From contig CAWDME010000021.1 of the NCBI GenBank assembly GCA_963803335.1, positions 60,872-124,871 on the forward strand: 64,000 nt of DNA, given 5' to 3'. Below the pieces are notes generated by a model, which was not told where the DNA came from, searched no databases, and saw nothing but the letters and a program-made list of their open reading frames with translations. This document shows, one piece after another, positions 34,545 to 42,496 of the stretch. This DNA is from DASSUW01 sp963803335. Lineage in GTDB: Bacteria > Actinomycetota > Thermoleophilia > Solirubrobacterales > Solirubrobacteraceae. The translations under genes were made by a program, and so were the position numbers. How positions within the stretch are numbered: position 1 is the stretch's first letter; each line of letters starts with the position of its first letter.

Positions 34545-36007
34545 TGGCAACGCTCGGGACCGCCGGTCACATCGACCACGGCAAGACCGCGCTGATCAAG
34601 GCGCTCACCGGCGTCGACACCGACCGCCTGCCCGAGGAGCGCGAGCGCGGGATCTCGATCGCGCTCGGCTACGCGCCGCTGGAGCTGCCGTCCGGGCGTC
34701 GGCTCTCGGTCGTCGATGTCCCCGGGCACGAGCGCTTCGTGCGGACGATGGTCGCCGGCGCGACCGGGATCGACTTGTACCTGATGACCGTCGCCGCCGA
34801 CGACGGGGTGATGCCGCAGACGCGCGAGCACGCAACCGTGCTACGTGCGCTCGGCGTCGAGGTCGGCGTCGTGGCGATGACGAAGGCCGACCTCGCCGAT
34901 CCCGCGCGGGCGACCGCCGAGGCGGGCGAGCTGCTTCCGGGCGCCGAGGCGGTCGCCGTGTCGGCCCGCACGGGCGCCGGGCTCGACGATCTGCGCGCCG
35001 CGCTCGACCGCGCGGCCGCGCGCGCGGCCGACCGCGCCGGGACGCCCGGCGGGACGCGCCTGCACGTCGATCGCGTCTTCACGATCCGCGGGGCGGGGAC
35101 GGTCGTCACCGGCACGCTGTGGGCGGGCAGCGTCGGCCGCGGTGATGCCGTCACGATCCAGCCGGCGGGCCGGGCGGCGCGCGTGCGCTCGGTGGAGGTG
35201 CACGACCAGCCGGTCGAGCGCGCGGAGGCCGGCCAGCGCGTCGCGCTGAACCTCGCGGGGGTCGACCGCGACGAGGTCGCGCGCGGCGACGTGATCGTCA
35301 CCGGCGGCGAGATCGCGCCGACGTACCGCATCGACGCCGCGCTGCAGCTCAGCGAGCGCCCGGCGCTGGTGGCCGTCCACCACGGCACGCGCGAGGCGCC
35401 GGCGCGGCTGGTGGAGCTCGGCGGCCGCTACTTCCAGCTGCGGCTCGAGCAGCCGATCGTGCCGGTGCGGGGTGACCGCTTCGTGATCCGGTCGCTCGCG
35501 CCGCCGGACACGCTCGGCGGCGGCGTCGTGCTCGACCCGGCGCCGCGACGGCACGGGCCGTCGCGGGCGCTGACCGCGCACCTGGCCGCGCTCGAGCGCG
35601 GCGAGACCCCGCGCGAAGCGCCCGCGCCCCAGCCGGCGCGCGAGCCGCCCGCCCTGCCGCCGCTGACCGAGTCGGCGCTGGCCGCGGAGGCGCGCCTGGA
35701 CGTGGCCGAGCCGCCGCTCGACAGCGAGTTCGCCGCCGCCGATCTCGCCGCCCTGCGCGCGCACGGCCGGATCGTCCGGCTCGGGCCGGCGATGCACGTG
35801 CACACCGAGGCGCTCGCCGCCGTCCGCGCCCGGATCGTGGCCGCAATCGAGCGCGACGGCGCGATCACGCTCGCCGGCGCGCGCGACGAGCTCGGGACGT
35901 CGCGCAAGTACGCGCAGGCCTACCTCGAGCACCTCGACGGCGAGCACGTGACGCTCCGCCGCGGCGACGAGCGCGTGCTGCGCCACCGAGGAGAAATCTC
36001 GCCATAA
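34544..36007 (+). CDS. selB: selenocysteine-specific elongation factor
   Basis: 487 residues. GTP-binding motifs: GHIDHGKT (P-loop), DVPGHERF and MTKAD. ERERGISIALGYA is typical of SelB rather than EF-Tu. Domains II and III follow (VFTIRGAGTVVTGTLW is a SelB mark). The C-terminal part is short, about 150 residues including a Pro/Ala linker, which leaves room for only two winged helices instead of the four in E. coli SelB (614 aa); these would bind the SECIS hairpin. With SelA it implies selenoprotein synthesis. No SECIS or in-frame UGA gene was recognised in this window. Confidence 0.94.
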   Translation: MATLGTAGHIDHGKTALIKALTGVDTDRLPEERERGISIALGYAPLELPSGRRLSVVDVPGHERFVRTMVAGATGIDLYLMTVAADDGVMPQTREHATVLRALGVEVGVVAMTKADLADPARATAEAGELLPGAEAVAVSARTGAGLDDLRAALDRAAARAADRAGTPGGTRLHVDRVFTIRGAGTVVTGTLWAGSVGRGDAVTIQPAGRAARVRSVEVHDQPVERAEAGQRVALNLAGVDRDEVARGDVIVTGGEIAPTYRIDAALQLSERPALVAVHHGTREAPARLVELGGRYFQLRLEQPIVPVRGDRFVIRSLAPPDTLGGGVVLDPAPRRHGPSRALTAHLAALERGETPREAPAPQPAREPPALPPLTESALAAEARLDVAEPPLDSEFAAADLAALRAHGRIVRLGPAMHVHTEALAAVRARIVAAIERDGAITLAGARDELGTSRKYAQAYLEHLDGEHVTLRRGDERVLRHRGEISP

Positions 36008-36167
36008 GGAAGCCCGCCGGGACCCTGTCGAACGAAAATCGCAGGATAAGAGCGGCCAATTGATGAAATTCTCGCGATAAGCTGAAAACGGCAGGCCAGC
36101 AAGCGCTCTGTTACCACGATGTTTTCGCCAAACCGCGACCTTTACGACGACGTTTTCGACCCTCACG
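36008..36167. promoter_or_regulatory. AT-richer gap before the Fic gene with repeated GTTTTCG motifs
   Basis: Two imperfect copies of ACGAYGTTTTCGMC lie at 36116-36129 and 36147-36160, 31 bases apart (about three helical turns). Related sequences in the opposite orientation occur near 36032 (ACGAAAATCGC) and 36082 (CTGAAAACGGC). This looks like a set of binding sites. The base composition differs from the selB side. Confidence 0.4.
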
Positions 36168-37688
36168 GTGCGTATGCCGAGCGTTAGCACGAGCTTTTCG
36201 TTGGACCAGCAGCCCGAGGTCTTCTTCACGAGCACCAGTTCGTCGCGCGCAATCCGGCGGCTGCTCGACGCCGACCAGATCCGGCACGTCGCAGCTCGCA
36301 TGTACACGAAGAACCTCGTAGATCCACTCGACGAGGTCGTCCGACGCCGCGTGTGGGATGTGGCCGCCGGATACTTCCCCGGCGCGGTCATCGTCGATCG
36401 CACTGCATTCGAGATGCGGCCATCGGGCGAGGAAGGGTCCGTGTTCCTGGCCGGGGATTCGCCGCGTGTCGTACGACTGCCGGGGCTCGTCTTGAACACG
36501 CGCCGTGGGCCCGGGCCGGTCGACGGCGATCAGCCCTTCCTGGGCGGCGGCCTCTTCCTGAGTTCGCACGCCCGGCGGTATCTGGACAACATGCGCAGCT
36601 CACGGGCGCGTGTTGGCACCCCTCGTACGCTCCGGCGCAGCGAGATGGAAGCCCGGCTCCGGGAGATCCTCGTCAAGCAGGGAGAGGACGAGCTGAATCG
36701 GCTCCGCGACGAGGCAGCTCGGATCGCGACGCTCATCGGCGCGGAATCCGAACTTGCCGAGCTTCAGGCGCTCATCGGGGCGCTACTCGGCACGGTGGAC
36801 TCGCCGCTTGCGACCTCCGAGGCGCGCGCCGTGGCCGAAGGCCGCGGATGGGATGACCAACGCCTGCCGCTCTTCGACGAGCTCATGGGTGTGCTTCATG
36901 GTGAGGTGCTGCCCGTGAGGCCGCGTGATCCCCAGGAGGAGCTGTCTGCGTTCGCGTTCTACGAGGCTTACTTCTCGAACTTCATCGAAGGGACGGAGTT
37001 CACGGTCGAGGAGGCTGAGGAGATCGTGTTCCAGGGATTGATTCCCCAGGACCGGCCGGCTGACGCGCACGACGTCATGGGCACGTTCGACGTCGTCAGC
37101 GACCCTGGCCTGCGCAAACGAACACCACGGGACGCGGACGAACTGGAGGCGGTGATCAAGGACCTCCACCGACGGATCATGGCCGGTCGCCCTGACATGC
37201 GCCCCGGTGAGTACAAGAGCAGGCGCAATCGCGCGGGGAACACGGAATTCGTCGCTCCGGCGCTCGTCCACGGGACGCTGCAACGTGGCTGGGACCGCTA
37301 CGCCCCCTTGCCACCGGGCCTGGCCCGTGCTGTTTACGCCTTGTTCCTCATCGCTGAGGTCCACCCGTTCGCCGATGGCAACGGCCGTGTTGCGCGGGCA
37401 CTCGCGAACGCTGAGCTCACCGCTGCGGGCGAGCAGCGGATCATCGTCCCCACCGTGTTGCGCGACGACTACCTTCAGGCGCTCCGGGCGTTGACGCGCA
37501 ATGGAAACCCGGCGCCGCTTGTTCGCCTCGTCGATCGCGCGCAACTGTGGGCAGCGGAGGTCGACTGGTCGAGTCTCGAGTCTGCACGCGCGGATCTGGA
37601 GCGGACGAACGCGCTCCTCACAAGCGCCGAAGCCGACGAACGCGGCGTCGTACTGCGGCTTCCAAGCGAGTTGCCGACCAGGACCTAA
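36168..37688 (+). CDS. AbiEi-like/Fic fusion protein (toxin with in-built regulatory domains)
   Basis: 506 residues from GTG at 36168; an ATG at 36174 is equally possible. Residues 1-165 read as an AbiEi-type antitoxin region: a winged-helix start (IRRLLDADQIRHVAARMYTKN) and a body with FPGAVIVDRTAFE and GLFLSSHARRYLDNM. A helical linker leads to the Fic domain with HPFADGNGRVARAL at 399-412, containing the catalytic His and the ATP-phosphate loop. The auto-inhibitory motif S-x-x-x-E-G is at 270-275 (SNFIEG), making it a class II Fic enzyme that transfers AMP to target proteins when released. Codon use is visibly less GC-rich than in its neighbours, which suggests transfer. No partner antitoxin gene is adjacent. 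Confidence 0.88.
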   Translation: MRMPSVSTSFSLDQQPEVFFTSTSSSRAIRRLLDADQIRHVAARMYTKNLVDPLDEVVRRRVWDVAAGYFPGAVIVDRTAFEMRPSGEEGSVFLAGDSPRVVRLPGLVLNTRRGPGPVDGDQPFLGGGLFLSSHARRYLDNMRSSRARVGTPRTLRRSEMEARLREILVKQGEDELNRLRDEAARIATLIGAESELAELQALIGALLGTVDSPLATSEARAVAEGRGWDDQRLPLFDELMGVLHGEVLPVRPRDPQEELSAFAFYEAYFSNFIEGTEFTVEEAEEIVFQGLIPQDRPADAHDVMGTFDVVSDPGLRKRTPRDADELEAVIKDLHRRIMAGRPDMRPGEYKSRRNRAGNTEFVAPALVHGTLQRGWDRYAPLPPGLARAVYALFLIAEVHPFADGNGRVARALANAELTAAGEQRIIVPTVLRDDYLQALRALTRNGNPAPLVRLVDRAQLWAAEVDWSSLESARADLERTNALLTSAEADERGVVLRLPSELPTRT

Positions 37689-38032
37689 CGGACGCGTAGC
37701 GTCGCGCGCATGCCGAGGGCGCGGTGGCCCTCGATCGTGCAGAACAGCTTGTAGCGGCCGCGCCACAGCTTGCCGTCCCACGACCCGAGATCGCCCGGCA
37801 ACAGCTTGTGGATCTTGCCGCGGCGCTTGCCGCCGATCCGCTGGATCGCGAGGTCGTGCGGGTCCTGGCCGCGGTTGACCAGCTGGACGATCGCCGTGCC
37901 CGGCTTGATCTTCGCGCGCGACAGCGTGAGGTTGTACTCGCGCGCCTCCACGAGCAGCCGCGCCGGGGCCGGCTTCGCCTGCGCGGGGGCGGCTGCGATC
38001 AGGCCCACCGCGACGGCCAGCAGGAGCCTCAT
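37685..38032 (-). CDS. secreted cupredoxin (plastocyanin/azurin-like)
   Basis: 115 residues with a signal peptide of about 19 residues (APAQA). Type 1 copper ligands fit the family: His in DPHDLAI, then Cys, His and Met in FCTIEGHRALGM. It is a small electron-transfer protein outside the membrane. Its ATG overlaps the stop of the DUF1501 gene by four bases, so the copper protein belongs to the DUF1800-DUF1501 operon. Its end overlaps the convergent Fic gene by four bases. Confidence 0.85.
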   Translation of the reverse strand: MRLLLAVAVGLIAAAPAQAKPAPARLLVEAREYNLTLSRAKIKPGTAIVQLVNRGQDPHDLAIQRIGGKRRGKIHKLLPGDLGSWDGKLWRGRYKLFCTIEGHRALGMRATLRVR

Positions 38033-39387
38033 CGCACCACCTGCGGCCGCGCCAGCGAGCCGCCGCCCGGCAACACCGCGCCAGGGTCGACACCGAACCA
38101 GTCCGCGCACAGCGCCGCGTACAGGCCGCGGAAGTCGGACGTGGCGCGCAGGTTGCCCTGCGGGTCGAGCGTCCCCAGCCCGGGGAACTCGCCGATCATC
38201 CGCCCGGTCGCCTGCGTGCCGATCACGAAGCCGATCCCGGCGGCACCGTGGTCGGTGCCCGACCCGTTCTCGGCGGCGCGGCGGCCGAACTCGGACCACA
38301 CGAGCGTGAGCACGCGGTCGGCCAGCCCGCGCGCCTCGAGGTCGCGCTGGAAGGCGAACAGGCTGTCGGCGGTGATCTTCAGGTTGTCCGGCAGCTCCTT
38401 GGCCTGGTCGGCATGTGTGTCCCAGGCGCCGGGAGCCGTCAGCGCCGCGCAGCGGATCGGCAGCCCGGCGGCGAGCATGGCGGCGAGACCGGCGAGCCGC
38501 TTCGGGAACCGCTCCTCGCTCTGCGGGTAGGCGGCCTGCGGTGTGTACGCCGGCTTGCCGTCGTTGCTCAGCGGAGCCAGCGACGAGCGCACGCTGCCGG
38601 CGAACGCGGCCGCGCGGGCGGCCTGCGCCACCGCCGGATCACGCGACGGCTTGCGGACGCGGCCGACGTCGGCGAACGCGGTCAGCCCGAGATCGGCGGG
38701 CGGGCCCCACGCGCCGGGCATCCAGAACCCGAACTCCTCGGGAGCTTCGACCGCCGCGACCGGCACGCGGGTCGTGGCGAGTGAGGGGCCGAGGCTGCCG
38801 CCCATCGACACGCCCTGGAGCGGGTTGTCGGCGGTCCCGATGACGTCGAGCAGGCGGCCGAGCCAGCCCGAGCGCAGGCCGGCGTCGATCGCCCCGACCT
38901 CCCAGAAGTGGCGCGACACGAAGTGCGACTGGTCGGGGTGGTCGTAGCCGACCGCCGGCAGCACCGTGACCTTGCCCTCGGCGTGCAGCTGCGCGAGCGG
39001 CGCCGCGTTGGGATGCCACGTGAGCCGCTGGTCCTCGGCGAACACGGCGGCGCTCTCGGGCAGCGCGAGCTTCGGCCGCAGGCGCCGGTAGTCCGGGTCG
39101 CCGGTCGGCGCGAGGATCGACAGGCTGTCGGCGCCGCCGTCCAGGAACACGTTGACGAGCACGGTCCCCGGCCGTCCGGCGGCGCTGGCGATCCCCTCCT
39201 CGAACACCGGCAGCCCGGCGAGCTTGCCGGCCCCGTACACCGACAGCGCGAGGCCGGCCGAGCGCAGCAGGAACGAGCGGCGGGACAGGCCGGTGCCCGC
39301 CGGGGTCGGCATGCCGGACTCGATCGCGGGCAGGCCGGCGCCCGCGCGGGCGTGCTCGGCACAGCAGATGCGGGAGTCGTGGGTCAC
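38029..39387 (-). CDS. DUF1501 family protein with twin-arginine signal
   Basis: 452 residues from GTG at 39385-39387 (GTGA overlap with DUF1800). The first 30 residues contain a Cys-Cys pair and are followed by SRRSFLLRSAGLALSVYG, a twin-arginine export signal. The rest is an alkaline-phosphatase-like DUF1501 fold (FLDGGADSLSILAP, WDTHADQ, VWSEFGRRAAENGSGTDHG). DUF1501 proteins are almost always paired with DUF1800 proteins; both are thought to act at the cell surface, but the function is unknown. A much longer open frame running upstream is the DUF1800 gene read out of frame. Confidence 0.9.
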   Translation of the reverse strand: MTHDSRICCAEHARAGAGLPAIESGMPTPAGTGLSRRSFLLRSAGLALSVYGAGKLAGLPVFEEGIASAAGRPGTVLVNVFLDGGADSLSILAPTGDPDYRRLRPKLALPESAAVFAEDQRLTWHPNAAPLAQLHAEGKVTVLPAVGYDHPDQSHFVSRHFWEVGAIDAGLRSGWLGRLLDVIGTADNPLQGVSMGGSLGPSLATTRVPVAAVEAPEEFGFWMPGAWGPPADLGLTAFADVGRVRKPSRDPAVAQAARAAAFAGSVRSSLAPLSNDGKPAYTPQAAYPQSEERFPKRLAGLAAMLAAGLPIRCAALTAPGAWDTHADQAKELPDNLKITADSLFAFQRDLEARGLADRVLTLVWSEFGRRAAENGSGTDHGAAGIGFVIGTQATGRMIGEFPGLGTLDPQGNLRATSDFRGLYAALCADWFGVDPGAVLPGGGSLARPQVVR

Positions 39388-40715
39388 GAGGTCAGGTAGT
39401 CGGGGGAGACGGCGACGAGCATGCGCAGCGCGTTCTCGGTCAGCCGCGGGTAGGTGTCGCGCTCCCAGTCGGCGTGGGCGGACGCCATCGCCGCGTGTGC
39501 GTAGCGCTCGAGCGCCTCGCGGGTCGCCCGCGAGAGCGGCGCGTGCCAGAAGTGCGCGGCGCTCGCGACCAACTTGGCGGGGTTGGCGGACACCTTCGCC
39601 TTCTCGCCGAGTTGCGCCTTGTCGCAGATCTCGGTGGCCATCTGCCAGCGCGCGCGGAAGGTGGCGGTGTCGAGCCAGCGGGTGTCGTCCCAGCCCGACA
39701 CGTTCGGTGGCTCGAACAGCATCTGGCCGGCCTGCTCGCACAGCCACGACCAGGCGTCGGTGTCGATCCCGCGGCCGACCGCGCGCAGCATCCCGGCGGC
39801 CTGCACGACGGGCGGCTTGACCATCCGGCGATCGGGGTCGTAGAGGTGCGGGTGGCGGAGGATCGCGTCCAGCAGCGGCCGGACGTTGCGGCCGTGGGCG
39901 ACGTACATCCGCTCGAGCGCCCGCGCCGTGCCGCGCGGCGGTGGCGTCGGGACGAAGTAGCTCCAGAGCTTGCCGACGAGGAACGACGGGTGCTCGCGAT
40001 GGCGAACGCTCAGCCGCACCGCGTCGCGCCAGTCGAAGCGGCCGCGGCGTCCGTGGATGCGCTTGAAGCCGTTGTCGTGCCACTCGCGGTCGTAGCGGAA
40101 GTTGTGCGGGCCGCGCCCATCCGACCAGTCGTTGCGGAAGCCGGTGAGCGCCCGCGCCATCTCGCGAACGTCGCGCTCGGTGTAGCCGCGGCCGGCGCCG
40201 AGCGTGAACAGCTCCATCAGCTCGCGCGCGTAGTTCTCGTTGACATCGTCCTTGCGGTTGTCGACGCCGTTGAGCCACAGCAGCATCGCGGGGTCGCGCG
40301 TGACGTCGAGCGCCAGCTTCTCGAACGAGCCGAGCGCGTGCCGGCGCAGCAGGGCGTTCTGGCGCAGCATCAGGGTCTGCGGCGCCGCGTCCTTGCTCGT
40401 CGCGAACCAGTCGTGCCAGACGAGCGTCATCCGCTCCACCAGCGGCGCCTGCGTGCGCACCATGCGGTCCAGCCACCAGCAGTGGTCGTGGCCCCAGGCG
40501 TCGCGCGGCGCCAGCGGGTGGTTGTCCTCGTCGTGCGGGCGCGGGCCCTTCAGCCGCTGCGAGCGCGGGTGCGTGAGCGAGTGCACGGCGTGGTCGAGGC
40601 CGTGCTTCGCCAGCTTCTCGGCCTCGCCCTTGCGCGGGCCGAAGCCGGCCCGCCACAGCAGCCGCCGGGCTTGCTCAGGCCCGAAAGGGCCGCGATATCT
40701 CGGAACGCGGGACAC
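39384..40715 (-). CDS. DUF1800 domain protein
   Basis: 443 residues from GTG. Family marks: the opening with RRLLWRAGFGP, MTLVWHDWFATSK, NENYARELMELFTLG, FRNDW, and a C-terminal FEPPNVSGWDD. There is no obvious signal peptide, so it may be carried by its twin-arginine partner DUF1501, encoded next with a four-base overlap. Function is not established. It is the first gene of the three-gene unit with the cupredoxin. A nitrilase gene lies 39 bases upstream on the same strand. Confidence 0.9.
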   Translation of the reverse strand: MSRVPRYRGPFGPEQARRLLWRAGFGPRKGEAEKLAKHGLDHAVHSLTHPRSQRLKGPRPHDEDNHPLAPRDAWGHDHCWWLDRMVRTQAPLVERMTLVWHDWFATSKDAAPQTLMLRQNALLRRHALGSFEKLALDVTRDPAMLLWLNGVDNRKDDVNENYARELMELFTLGAGRGYTERDVREMARALTGFRNDWSDGRGPHNFRYDREWHDNGFKRIHGRRGRFDWRDAVRLSVRHREHPSFLVGKLWSYFVPTPPPRGTARALERMYVAHGRNVRPLLDAILRHPHLYDPDRRMVKPPVVQAAGMLRAVGRGIDTDAWSWLCEQAGQMLFEPPNVSGWDDTRWLDTATFRARWQMATEICDKAQLGEKAKVSANPAKLVASAAHFWHAPLSRATREALERYAHAAMASAHADWERDTYPRLTENALRMLVAVSPDYLTS

Positions 40716-40754
40716 GCACGTCTACTCGTCGGCATGACGCGCTGTGCTCTGCAG

Positions 40755-41636
40755 TCAGTTGCTCGGCGAGAGGACGTCCGTCCGCGAGTAATGACCCACG
40801 GCGTCGAACCAGCGCTTTGCGTGCAGCCCTGCCCGCAGGTCGCAGTCTGCCACGAGGACGGCTTCTTCGTCGTAGATAGGGCCGGCGATCACGTTGCCCC
40901 AGGTCGGCTCGACGATCGCCGCGCCGCCGCGGCCGTAGACCGTGTCGCGGTCGACCTCGACCGGGAAGTCGTCCGGGAACGCGCTGCCGGGGATGTACTG
41001 CGGCGCCGATACCACGAAGGCGCCGGACTCGATCGCGATGTGCCGCATCGACGCGATCCAGCCGTCGGAGTCGTCGGCCGTCGGCGCGACCCAGATCTGC
41101 GGCGCGCCCTGGTAGACCGCCCAGCGGGCGAGCGGCATCCGGTTCTCCCAGCAGATCAGCCCACCGATGCGCCCGAGCGGCGTCTCGACCGGTTGCAGGT
41201 CCGTGCCCGCGCCGATGCCGTGGAACAGCCGCTCGTGCTGGGTCGGCATCAGCTTGCGGTGCTTGTGGAGGAGACCGGTTGGGCCGAGCGTGACGTACGC
41301 GTTGTAGAGCGAGCCGCCGTCGCGCTCATTGATCCCGACCACCGCGTGGATCTTGTGCTTTCGGCACGCCGCGGCGAGCTCGTCGACCAGCGGGCCGGGC
41401 ACGTCGACCGAGTTCGCGTGCATCCGCTCCCACAGCTCGTCCCAGCCGCTGAAGCCCGCCGCGCCCTTCGCCCAGCGGTTGCTCGGGTAAAGAGGGATGA
41501 ACGTCTCCGGCAGCACCGCCAGCTCGGCGCCCTGCCTGGCCGCCTCCTCGAGCAGCTTGATCGCTTTGGCGACGCACGCCTCGGCGTCGAGGATCACCGG
41601 CGTCGCCTGGATCGCCGCCACTCGGACCGTGCGCAT
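40755..41636 (-). CDS. nitrilase / carbon-nitrogen hydrolase
   Basis: 293 residues from ATG at 41634-41636. The catalytic triad is complete: Glu in LPETFIP, Lys in HRKLMPT and Cys in LICWENR. The CWEN form and RWAVYQGAPQIW are characteristic of true nitrilases, which convert nitriles directly to acids and ammonia, rather than amidases. A TACAGT box six bases before the start suggests leaderless expression. It precedes the DUF1800 unit on the same strand with a 39-base gap. Confidence 0.92.
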   Translation of the reverse strand: MRTVRVAAIQATPVILDAEACVAKAIKLLEEAARQGAELAVLPETFIPLYPSNRWAKGAAGFSGWDELWERMHANSVDVPGPLVDELAAACRKHKIHAVVGINERDGGSLYNAYVTLGPTGLLHKHRKLMPTQHERLFHGIGAGTDLQPVETPLGRIGGLICWENRMPLARWAVYQGAPQIWVAPTADDSDGWIASMRHIAIESGAFVVSAPQYIPGSAFPDDFPVEVDRDTVYGRGGAAIVEPTWGNVIAGPIYDEEAVLVADCDLRAGLHAKRWFDAVGHYSRTDVLSPSN

Positions 41637-41642
41637 GTGGCG

Positions 41643-41648
41643 ACTGTA
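41643..41648 (-). promoter_or_regulatory. -10 box for the nitrilase gene
   Basis: TACAGT on the minus strand, six bases before the ATG at 41636. The remaining gap up to 41722 holds nothing else I recognise. Confidence 0.45.
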
Positions 41649-41722
41649 CTCGGGTGGTCTCGTCGGGTCAGACCAACTGCGGCAGGGTGGGGACGCGGTT
41701 GCCGCAGTTCGTCCGCGTCGAC

Positions 41723-42496
41723 TCACGGTCGGCGGAGAACGGCCTCCAACACGTGCTCCACGCGGGTGAACGCCCGGAGCTGCAATCGGTCGGGCGTGTC
41801 GCCGGCGGTGTGGCGGACCGGCTCGTCGAGCACGCCGAGCTTGACGCCGCGCATGCCGGCGAGCTCGAACTCGCGGTGGTCGGAGTTGCCAGTCGTGTCG
41901 TCGCGCTGCCAGTCGACCCACGAGCGCATGAGCTCGCGCTCGACGCGCTTTCGCGGCGCGGGCACCGGCGACCGCAGGCGGAAGCGCGTGCCGCGGCCGA
42001 CCTCGTCGATCGACAGCGCGTAGCGCAGGCGCGCCCGCGGGACGATCCGCGTCAGCGCCAGCGCGCCGAGGTGGTCCGGGGAGCCGGTGTAGTTGCGTTC
42101 CTCGGCGCCGGTCGCGACCAGCCACACGTCGCACGGTGGCCGCACGACCGCCAATCGGGGAGCGAGCGCCACCAGGACCCCGAGCCCGGACCCGTTGTCA
42201 TCCGCCCCCGGCGAAGGCGGCACGGTGTCGGCGTGGGCCATGACCACGCGCAGGCACGACCGCGTGCCCGTCCACTCGCCGATCACGTTCCGGGACCGCC
42301 CGCGTGGCGTCGAGAAGCGCTGCACACGCACCGTCAACCCCGCGCGCGTGAAGCGCTTCGCCACGCGCCCGTGCGCCCGGTGCTCCAGCCGCCCGCCCGC
42401 CGGGCGCGGACCGTCGTGCGCCACCGACACCGCGAAGTTGTGCGCCACGCTCCCGGGCGCCGCCAGCGCTGCAGCCGCCAGCGCGGCGGCGAGCAC
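41723..42496 (-). CDS. secreted M28 family zinc peptidase
   Basis: 257 residues with GTG start and a signal peptide of about 18 residues. M28 zinc ligands in order: His in VMAHADTV, Asp in GADDNGSG, Glu pair in ATGAEER, Asp in LSIDEVG, and a late His in RHTAGDTPD. Aminopeptidase or carboxypeptidase on extracellular peptides is expected. It is small for the family. The start codon directly abuts the stop of the sugar-phosphate transferase gene with no gap. Confidence 0.87.
   Translation of the reverse strand: MLAAALAAAALAAPGSVAHNFAVSVAHDGPRPAGGRLEHRAHGRVAKRFTRAGLTVRVQRFSTPRGRSRNVIGEWTGTRSCLRVVMAHADTVPPSPGADDNGSGLGVLVALAPRLAVVRPPCDVWLVATGAEERNYTGSPDHLGALALTRIVPRARLRYALSIDEVGRGTRFRLRSPVPAPRKRVERELMRSWVDWQRDDTTGNSDHREFELAGMRGVKLGVLDEPVRHTAGDTPDRLQLRAFTRVEHVLEAVLRRP

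Noticed and set aside
36008..36167. tRNA-Sec (selC) or an integration site after selB
   Set aside because: No acceptor stem, UCA anticodon arm or GTTCGA-type T loop can be assembled, and no flanking direct repeats or integrase are present.
38029..40656. An 875-residue frame extending the DUF1501 gene upstream
   Set aside because: The extension is low-complexity Arg/Ala/Pro sequence and is the DUF1800 gene out of frame.
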